DNA from: Bacteroidia bacterium
GTDB lineage: Bacteria > Bacteroidota > Bacteroidia > J057 > JADKCL01
Reading direction: 5' to 3'
Length of the DNA: 64,000 nt
Assembly (NCBI GenBank): GCA_020635905.1
Contig: JACJYV010000010.1
Span: 62,001-126,000 of the forward strand
Part shown: positions 58,539-64,000 of the stretch, in pieces
Layout of the letters: each line of letters begins with the position of its first letter
Position numbering within the stretch: position 1 is the stretch's first letter
The notes under the pieces: generated by a model
What the model was told of the DNA's origin: nothing
Databases searched by the model: none
What the model saw: the letters and a program-made list of their open reading frames with translations, nothing else
Made by a program: the position numbers and the translations under genes

Positions 58539-59143
58539 CAGGAAAATTTTTCGTCAAAATAGCGAATGGCCTCCATCACCTGCGGGATGAGAGGATGAAT
58601 CCCGTCGTTATACACCACAAAGTCAGCCAGCCTGAATTTTTCCGCGTCGGGCCACTGGTTGGCCATGCGGTCGAGCACCTGGGCTTCCGTCACCTGATCC
58701 CGCTTCATCACCCGCTCAATTCTCAGCGATTGGGGGGCATAAACTGTGATGATCCCATCTGATTGCTTCCAGCCGCCCGTTTCAAACAGGATGGCTGCTT
58801 CTTTGATCACAAATTTTTTGGCATAATCTGGGGGCGTTTCGGCCAGCCAGTTGGTAAAATCCCGGGCGGTAGCCGGGTGTACGATGCTGTTCAGGATTTG
58901 GAGCTGGGCCGGGTCTTTGAAAACGATGCCGGCCAGCCGGGCCCGGTCAAGATTTCCCTCAGCATCATACATTTCCCCTCCAAATGCTGCTTTGATTTCT
59001 GCAATCACCTCAGGATCTTCCTGTGTCAGCATCCGGGCGCGGGCGTCTGCTTCATAAATGCGATAGCCAATACCGCCAAAAATACGGGCCACGGTTGATT
59101 TTCCGCTGCCAATTCCACCCGTTATGCCAATTTGCCCGATCAT
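58538..59143 (-). CDS. coaE: Dephospho-CoA kinase
   Basis: 201 residues with Walker A GITGGIGSGKST at residues 6-17, the acceptor-binding IYEADARARML, VFKDPAQLQILNSIVHP and the lid/CoA helix IERVMKRDQVTEAQVLDRM. Phosphorylates dephospho-CoA in the last step of CoA synthesis. It overlaps the YbbR-like gene by 4 bases. Confidence 0.95.
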   Translation of the reverse strand: MIGQIGITGGIGSGKSTVARIFGGIGYRIYEADARARMLTQEDPEVIAEIKAAFGGEMYDAEGNLDRARLAGIVFKDPAQLQILNSIVHPATARDFTNWLAETPPDYAKKFVIKEAAILFETGGWKQSDGIITVYAPQSLRIERVMKRDQVTEAQVLDRMANQWPDAEKFRLADFVVYNDGIHPLIPQVMEAIRYFDEKFS

Positions 59144-60117
59144 TTTTCCTGCACGATCAAAAATTCCACCTTTTCAGGCTGCATGAAAAGTATCTCCGCC
59201 ATGGCAGGCAACTTCCTAACCTGGGGTATCACAAACGAATTGCGCGGGTTGATGCGGTTATAGTCCACTTCCAGCTTGATATCGCTTTCATCCAGGCTCG
59301 AAAATTTCTCAAACGGAATGGAAACCCTCACTTTGACCGTTTCGGGAAAGAGTTGCAGGCTCATATTATCTGGAACATTCTTGCGGGTGATTCTGATTTC
59401 CAGATCCGTTTCAGTATAAGGTATGGGTTGAAAAGTCACCAGCACTGACGAAGGAATAACTTTGAAGGGCGCCAGGGTGTCCAGACGGATATTTTTGATG
59501 CGGGTTTCGGGGGTAAGCTCCAGGTTCAGGCTCTGGGTTTTCCATGATTTGACGCCTTTGAGCAGGTTTTTTGGACCCAGCACTTTGACCGAGTCGGGCT
59601 CAAATGAGGGAGGTACTGCCAGGCGGTAGGTTTCGGGCAGTGTCCATTCCAGGGCATTGACCACGGGCACTTTCTTGCTGATGCGGGTTTCGTAGGCCAG
59701 GGGAATGACTTCAGGTGAAATCTTGATTGCTTCCACGCCCAATGGCATGGCCTCCTGGATCACCTGCAGATTGCCGCGGTAATTGAAAGAACCAGCGCTC
59801 CCGTGCTTGCGAAAATCTATGCGAATGGTATCGCGGTTAAAGTTGAAATATTCTGAAAGGAGAGAAGTGCCCGAACCTTTGGAGGTCACTGTGACCGAGG
59901 GGGGGATTTCAGACGTCATCATGACGTCTTCGGGCACATAAACCACTTTGAGGGGATAATCCAGGCGGGCCTGGTATTCTCTTGAATTAAGGGTTACTAA
60001 AAACCAAAGGGTGACTGCCGACAGAAATGATACTGTGACAGTCACCCATTGAGTTCTTGAGGCTTCTCTTACCGTTTTAAGCCTTCTTGTCAGGCCTTTT
60101 GGTAGATGCCTTATCAA
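59140..60117 (-). CDS. YbbR/CdaR-like domain protein
   Basis: 325 residues: an N-terminal membrane helix (TVTVSFLSAVTLWFLVTL) then repeated YbbR-type beta domains, e.g. LDYPLKVVYVPEDVMMTS, PPSVTVTSKGSG and PPSFEPDSVKVLGPKNLLK. In other phyla CdaR regulates cyclic-di-AMP synthesis; in Bacteroidota the gene usually lies beside yajC and coaE, as here. It is 5 bp after yajC. Confidence 0.87.
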   Translation of the reverse strand: MIRHLPKGLTRRLKTVREASRTQWVTVTVSFLSAVTLWFLVTLNSREYQARLDYPLKVVYVPEDVMMTSEIPPSVTVTSKGSGTSLLSEYFNFNRDTIRIDFRKHGSAGSFNYRGNLQVIQEAMPLGVEAIKISPEVIPLAYETRISKKVPVVNALEWTLPETYRLAVPPSFEPDSVKVLGPKNLLKGVKSWKTQSLNLELTPETRIKNIRLDTLAPFKVIPSSVLVTFQPIPYTETDLEIRITRKNVPDNMSLQLFPETVKVRVSIPFEKFSSLDESDIKLEVDYNRINPRNSFVIPQVRKLPAMAEILFMQPEKVEFLIVQEK

Positions 60118-60122
60118 GGAAT

Positions 60123-60506
60123 TTAATCTTTAGATTCCGATTCCTGATCTTTATCCTTGCTGTTGCGATCGGAGGAGGTGTTCTGACCTGAATCAGGTGC
60201 AGGTTTCACTGCGGATTTGTCCATTCTGAGTTTCGTGCCTTTGGAATCCACTTCCACCATGACCGTGGTTTCATCCACGCTCACAATTTTTCCATAGATA
60301 CCTCCAATGGTCACGACACGATCGCCTTTGCCAAGGGATTCGCGGAATTTCTTTTCTTCTTTCTGCCTTTTTTGTTGAGGACGAATCATGAAGAAGTAGA
60401 AGACGACTATGATACCTCCAATGAGGATCATTTGCATCATTCCGCCGTTGGGGCCTGCTTCTGGAGCAGCGTTTTCTGCCTGGAGCAGGATAAAGTCAAA
60501 AATCAT
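60123..60506 (-). CDS. yajC: Preprotein translocase subunit YajC
   Basis: 127 residues: one membrane helix (MILIGGIIVVFYFFMIRP) followed by QQKRQKEEKKFRESLGKGDRV, VTIGGIYGKIVSVD and VEVDSKGTKLRMDKSAV. Part of the SecDF-YajC complex in the inner membrane. Slightly long at the N-terminus and with an acidic tail (KDKDQESESKD). Start is 2 bp after the DUF1573 gene. Confidence 0.95.
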   Translation of the reverse strand: MIFDFILLQAENAAPEAGPNGGMMQMILIGGIIVVFYFFMIRPQQKRQKEEKKFRESLGKGDRVVTIGGIYGKIVSVDETTVMVEVDSKGTKLRMDKSAVKPAPDSGQNTSSDRNSKDKDQESESKD

Positions 60507-60508
60507 AA

Positions 60509-61018
60509 TTATTGTGCAGGTTTAACTACCTCCCCTGAGAAGGTCAGGACGGTATTACGCTCAGGAGTGTTAGAGGTTACAGTAACCGTTTTGGTTTGCT
60601 GACCTGATTTTCCTTTTGAGTCGAATTCAACTTTGATAAAACCTTCTCCACCGGGAGCAACTTCTTCTCTGGTCCAGTCGGGAGTGGTGCAACCGCAGGA
60701 GGGTTTTACGTTCTCGATTTTCAGAGGATTGTCGCCCGTGTTTTTGAATGAGAAGGTGTGAGCCACCACTTCGCCTTCGGTGATTTTACCGAAATCGTGC
60801 TTCATGTCAGGAAAAGCAATGGAGGTGGGGGGGAGGGTGGAAACGTTGGTTTCCTGGGTCGGGGGTGGAACTTTGGTAACTTCTGCGACGTTATTTCCGC
60901 TGGCATCGGTTACTTCACCTGAATTGCCATTGTCACCTGTGTTGCCACCATCTTTTTGGCAGCTTTGGAAGCCGACGAAGAGCAGTACGGCTAAAGCAAG
61001 AATTGAAAACTTTTTCAT
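60509..61018 (-). CDS. DUF1573 lipoprotein
   Basis: 169 residues from ATG 61018 (MKKFSILALAVLLFVGFQSC); a longer frame would precede the lipoprotein signal and is rejected. A Gly/Asn-rich linker precedes an ASH/MSP-like beta-sandwich: HDFGKITEGEVVAHTFSFKN, IENVKPSCGCTTPDW, GFIKVEFDSKGKSGQQTK, VTSNTPERNTVLTFSGEV. DUF1573 proteins are common periplasmic lipoproteins of the phylum with unknown role. It precedes yajC by 2 bp. Confidence 0.9.
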   Translation of the reverse strand: MKKFSILALAVLLFVGFQSCQKDGGNTGDNGNSGEVTDASGNNVAEVTKVPPPTQETNVSTLPPTSIAFPDMKHDFGKITEGEVVAHTFSFKNTGDNPLKIENVKPSCGCTTPDWTREEVAPGGEGFIKVEFDSKGKSGQQTKTVTVTSNTPERNTVLTFSGEVVKPAQ

Positions 61019-61143
61019 AATGTCGAATATTCTGTTTAATTCCCTAAAAAATCTATGCAAAGAAATGAAAAAAAGATTTCGAAATCAATAACTAAACTCT
61101 TAGGAGATTGTTGAAAAATATTTTTTAGTCAGTTTTTAGTTGC

Positions 61144-62142
61144 TTACAGTTTGTTGATCACATTTTGGGTGAAAGTAGTGGTGGAGCAGCGCCCTCCCAT
61201 GTCGCCCGTGCATTCTTCCTTAATTGCCAGCGTGTCGTGCAGTGCTTTTTCAATGCGGTCGGCCACATTTCCCTGGCCGAGGTGATGCAGCATCATCAGC
61301 GCAGATTTGAGCATGGCAGTGGGATTGGCTTTATTCTGACCGGCAATATCAGGGGCAGAACCATGTACTGCCTCGAAAATAGCCAGATCGTCGCCAATAT
61401 TGGCGCCGGGGGTAACTCCCAGACCGCCTACCAGTCCAGCCACCAGGTCGGAAAGGATGTCACCAAACAGGTTGGTGGAAGCCAGAATGTCGTACATGCC
61501 CGGGTTGCGCACCAGCTGCATACACATATTGTCCACGATTCTTTCCTCGCATTCAATGTCCGGATACTCTTTGGCCACTTCCAGACCCACTTTGAGGAAA
61601 AGGCCGGAAGAAAGCTTCAGGATGTTGGCTTTGTGTACGATGGTCACCTTTTTGCGTCCGTGTTTCCGGGCATATTCAAAGGCAGCCCGCAGCAGGCGCT
61701 CAGATCCTTTATAGGAAATGCGGTTCAGGGCATCGGCAATCTGGTTTTTTTCGTCCCAAATTTCCAGTCCTGAATACAATCCTTCAGTATTTTCACGGAA
61801 TATCACCACATCCACGTCCGTAAAAGGAGTTTCCACTCCTTTGATCGATTTTCCCGGACGGATATTGGCATAAAGGTTAAACATTTGCCTGAGGGAAACA
61901 TTGATGCTTTTGAAGCCTTTCCCGATAGGAGTGGAAATAGGCCCTTTGAGACCTACTTTGTGCTGTTTCAGGGATTCAACCAGAGTTTGGGGAATGAGTT
62001 CGCCGTATTTATCCAGCGCAACCTGTCCGGCCAGTTGTTCGTCCCATTGTACATCCGCTCCTGCTGCGGCAAAAATGTCTTTGATGGATTGAGTAATTTC
62101 GGGTCCGATCCCGTCTCCCGGGATGAGAGTTACAACGCTCAT
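61144..62142 (-). CDS. NAD-dependent isocitrate dehydrogenase
   Basis: 332 residues of the isocitrate/isopropylmalate dehydrogenase family: VTLIPGDGIGPEI, the substrate motif SINVSLRQ (S-x-N-x-x-L-R, favouring isocitrate over isopropylmalate), VIFRENTEGLYSG, STNLFGDILSD, and the cofactor loop HGSAPDIAGQNKANP with Asp-Ile, consistent with NAD. Homo-isocitrate or isopropylmalate dehydrogenase is less likely. It sits between nusB and the DUF1573/yajC genes, 10 bp after nusB. Confidence 0.88.
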   Translation of the reverse strand: MSVVTLIPGDGIGPEITQSIKDIFAAAGADVQWDEQLAGQVALDKYGELIPQTLVESLKQHKVGLKGPISTPIGKGFKSINVSLRQMFNLYANIRPGKSIKGVETPFTDVDVVIFRENTEGLYSGLEIWDEKNQIADALNRISYKGSERLLRAAFEYARKHGRKKVTIVHKANILKLSSGLFLKVGLEVAKEYPDIECEERIVDNMCMQLVRNPGMYDILASTNLFGDILSDLVAGLVGGLGVTPGANIGDDLAIFEAVHGSAPDIAGQNKANPTAMLKSALMMLHHLGQGNVADRIEKALHDTLAIKEECTGDMGGRCSTTTFTQNVINKL

Positions 62143-62152
62143 TTAACTGTTA

Positions 62153-62713
62153 TTAATCTTGTGAGTTGGATGGCGGGTTTTTAGAAATTCTTTTCCTTTT
62201 TCCTTTAAACTGGGGTGCAGGTGCCCGACGGGTGCTTTCTTCCACCAGGCCACGGCCTGATTTGTTGATGCCGCCCGTTTCCTTGAACTCGCTGTAGAGG
62301 CTGTCGAGGATACCGTTGATGAATTTACTGCTTTTGGGAGTGCTGAATTTCTTGGCAATCTCGAGATATTCGTTGATGGTCACCTTGATCGGAATCTCCT
62401 CAAAGGTGAGCATTTCGCAAATCCCCATTTGCATCAAAATCCGGTCGATGAGGGCAATCCGCTCCAGTTCCCAGTTTTCGGCCTTGGATTGAATGTACTC
62501 ATCAAATTCCTCGTGACGCTCGATCGTTACATAAAACAGCGTGGAAAGGAGGCGGTAATCACCTTCTTCGCCTTTTTGTCGCTCGTTATCATGAATTTCC
62601 TGGGCGAAATCGCGCAGGTTATGATCAAAAGCCTCAGCAGGGCTGTAACCTGAAGTGTACCAGGCATATACTGCCTGCATAACTTTGGTTCGTATTTGTC
62701 TCCTTGTAATCAT
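62153..62713 (-). CDS. nusB: Transcription antitermination factor NusB
   Basis: 186 residues: RRQIRTKVMQAVYAWYTSG (N-terminal RNA/NusE-binding helices), a central helical part, RIALIDRILMQMGICEML, FEEIPIKVTINEYLEIAKKF and KSSKFINGILDSLYSEF. The family binds boxA RNA with NusE and helps rRNA transcription. Here it has a basic low-complexity tail (FKGKRKRISKN). It leads the gene run to coaE. Confidence 0.92.
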   Translation of the reverse strand: MITRRQIRTKVMQAVYAWYTSGYSPAEAFDHNLRDFAQEIHDNERQKGEEGDYRLLSTLFYVTIERHEEFDEYIQSKAENWELERIALIDRILMQMGICEMLTFEEIPIKVTINEYLEIAKKFSTPKSSKFINGILDSLYSEFKETGGINKSGRGLVEESTRRAPAPQFKGKRKRISKNPPSNSQD

Positions 62714-62756
62714 CTGTCAATGAACAAAAGCAAGTAAATTTACGGATCGAAAATGC

Positions 62757-63866
62757 TTATTTATACAGCCTCAGGCGTCCCACTTCGTCAATCCGCTTTT
62801 GGGCGAGAATGATGGAAGCTTCAGAGGTGGTAATCTGGTTGGCAGCAGCGTAATCGTAGATTTTGAGGGTGGTATCGTAGATACCCGTGGCTTTGGCCAT
62901 GGCCCTTTCACGATTATAGCCTTCCAGCTCTGTATAAACATTGATAAGGCCACCTGCATTGATCACAAAGTCAGGGGCGTAAAGAATTCCTCTTTCCTGA
63001 AGGCGGCGGGCGTCTTCCACTTCGTTGAGAAGCTGGTTGTTGGCCGCACCAGCGATGATGCTCACATTCAGGCCGGGAATGGTGTCCTGGTTGACGGTTG
63101 CACCCAGTGCGCAGGGAGCGTAGATGTCGGCGTGCATGGTATAAACCTGCTCAGCGCTGATCACATTCACTCCAAAATCAGCCACAACTTTGGCGATTTT
63201 ATCTTCGAAGATGTCGAATACGTAGGTATCTGCTCCTTCTTCTTTCAGGTGTCCGCAGAGGTAGTACCCTACGTTTCCAACACCCTGAACGATCACTTTT
63301 TTACCGGAAAGGCTGTCGCTGCCGGTCAGTTTTTGCATGGAGGCTTTCATGCCCAGGTAGGTACCGTAAGCGGTAACGGGCGAAGGATCACCAGAGCCGC
63401 CCATGGCCACGGGGATACCCGTAACGTGGGGAGTTTCCATTCTGATCCACTCCATATCCTGGGTTGAAGTTCCCACATCTTCAGCAGTGATGTATTTTCC
63501 GCCCAGGTTATTCACAAATTTTCCAAAGCGACGCATGAATGCTTCGCTTTTCATGGATCTGGAATCTCCCAGAATTACGGCTTTACCACCTCCCAGATTC
63601 AGGCCTGAGATGGCAGCTTTGAAGCTCATTCCTCTGGAAAGACGCAAAACATCTTTCAGTGCATCCAGGTCAGATGCGTAAGTCCACATTCTGGTGCCGC
63701 CCAGGGCAGGACCCAGAGTGGTATTGTGAACCCCAATGATTGCTTTCAGTCCGGTTTCATTGTCCGAACAAAACAATACCTGCTCATGCCCCAATTCAGT
63801 TACAGGACCAAAAACTGCTTGACCCTTGGAATCGGATACCGGAATTACGTTTTTTACTTCAACCAT
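62757..63866 (-). CDS. Leucine/valine/phenylalanine dehydrogenase
   Basis: 369 residues from ATG 63866 (MVEVKNVIPVSD); a GTG-started extension of 16 codons overlaps the promoter and is rejected. Glu/Leu/Phe/Val dehydrogenase features: ALGGTRMWTYASD, GMSFKAAISGLNLGGGKAVI (catalytic lysine), ITAEDVGTS, and a Rossmann domain VIVQGVGNVGYYL. Catalyses oxidative deamination of branched-chain amino acids with NAD. Divergent from nothing visible; nusB follows 43 bp downstream. Confidence 0.92.
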   Translation of the reverse strand: MVEVKNVIPVSDSKGQAVFGPVTELGHEQVLFCSDNETGLKAIIGVHNTTLGPALGGTRMWTYASDLDALKDVLRLSRGMSFKAAISGLNLGGGKAVILGDSRSMKSEAFMRRFGKFVNNLGGKYITAEDVGTSTQDMEWIRMETPHVTGIPVAMGGSGDPSPVTAYGTYLGMKASMQKLTGSDSLSGKKVIVQGVGNVGYYLCGHLKEEGADTYVFDIFEDKIAKVVADFGVNVISAEQVYTMHADIYAPCALGATVNQDTIPGLNVSIIAGAANNQLLNEVEDARRLQERGILYAPDFVINAGGLINVYTELEGYNRERAMAKATGIYDTTLKIYDYAAANQITTSEASIILAQKRIDEVGRLRLYK

Positions 63867-63913
63867 AAACTTTTCAAAGTTCTGCAGGGAATCTCCCCAA
63901 GTCAAATTCTGCA

Positions 63914-63921
63914 CAAATTTA
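63914..63921 (-). promoter_or_regulatory. -7 box TAAATTTG of the dehydrogenase gene
   Basis: Exact TAnnTTTG match on the minus strand, 47 bp before ATG 63866. An upstream TTTG lies only 13 bp away, too close for the usual -33 spacing. It supports the ATG at 63866. Confidence 0.6.
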
Positions 63922-64000
63922 AGAATACTTTTTACAAAGTAAACTAAACCTTGAATCCCTTGAAAAACTTCTTTTATGCCCCAATTTTGGCGATGTTTTG

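Overview
The window is chromosomal DNA of a Bacteroidota bacterium, most likely a Saprospiria-type member (inference). The signs are a giant secreted protein built of HYR and SprB-like repeats, type IX secretion C-terminal sorting domains, outer-membrane barrel families typical of the phylum, a Bat/VWA operon, DUF4296, DUF1573 and DUF3352 proteins, and several -7 boxes of the form TAnnTTTG. No rRNA or tRNA gene was recognised.

Layout. (1) 1-11255, minus: the first 3751 codons of a giant cell-surface adhesin that runs off the left edge, preceded by a small secreted protein gene. (2) 12.0-23.4 kb: ordinary chromosome with gluQ, a YjbR-like protein, an HhH/beta-barrel outer-membrane pair, a serine hydrolase, a calpain-like protease with a small partner, a PLP homeostasis protein, an MpaB-type oxygenase and secreted proteins. 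(3) 23.7-39.1 kb: an accessory island. It holds a large P-loop NTPase/TPR protein (STAND-like), an all-helical protein, a CRISPR array cut apart by insertion sequences (two complete and one truncated copy of one IS3-family element, and one IS4-family element), then a MerR-like regulator, a 55-codon ORF and a large serine recombinase whose 3' end runs antisense into batA. No cas gene is present. (4) 39.1-48.9 kb: Bat operon (DUF58, membrane partner, VWA), DUF4296 lipoprotein, mutS2, an acyltransferase, a phasin-like protein with a clear promoter and terminator, and a UbiB-type kinase. (5) 49-54 kb: two type IX secretion substrates, a sensor histidine kinase and two ArsR-like repressors. (6) 54-64 kb, all minus: threonine aldolase, DUF3352 protein, glycosyltransferase, MBL-fold nuclease, coaE, YbbR-like protein, yajC, DUF1573 lipoprotein, NAD-isocitrate dehydrogenase, nusB and a leucine-type dehydrogenase.

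The most unusual content is the IS-shredded orphan CRISPR array, whose original repeats can be rebuilt exactly from the target-site duplications; the adhesin, in which whole beta-sandwich domains appear inserted inside single repeat units; the NTPase/TPR gene beside the array; and the IS3 element, which carries a 42-bp perfect palindrome and a 32-bp-spaced series of end motifs.
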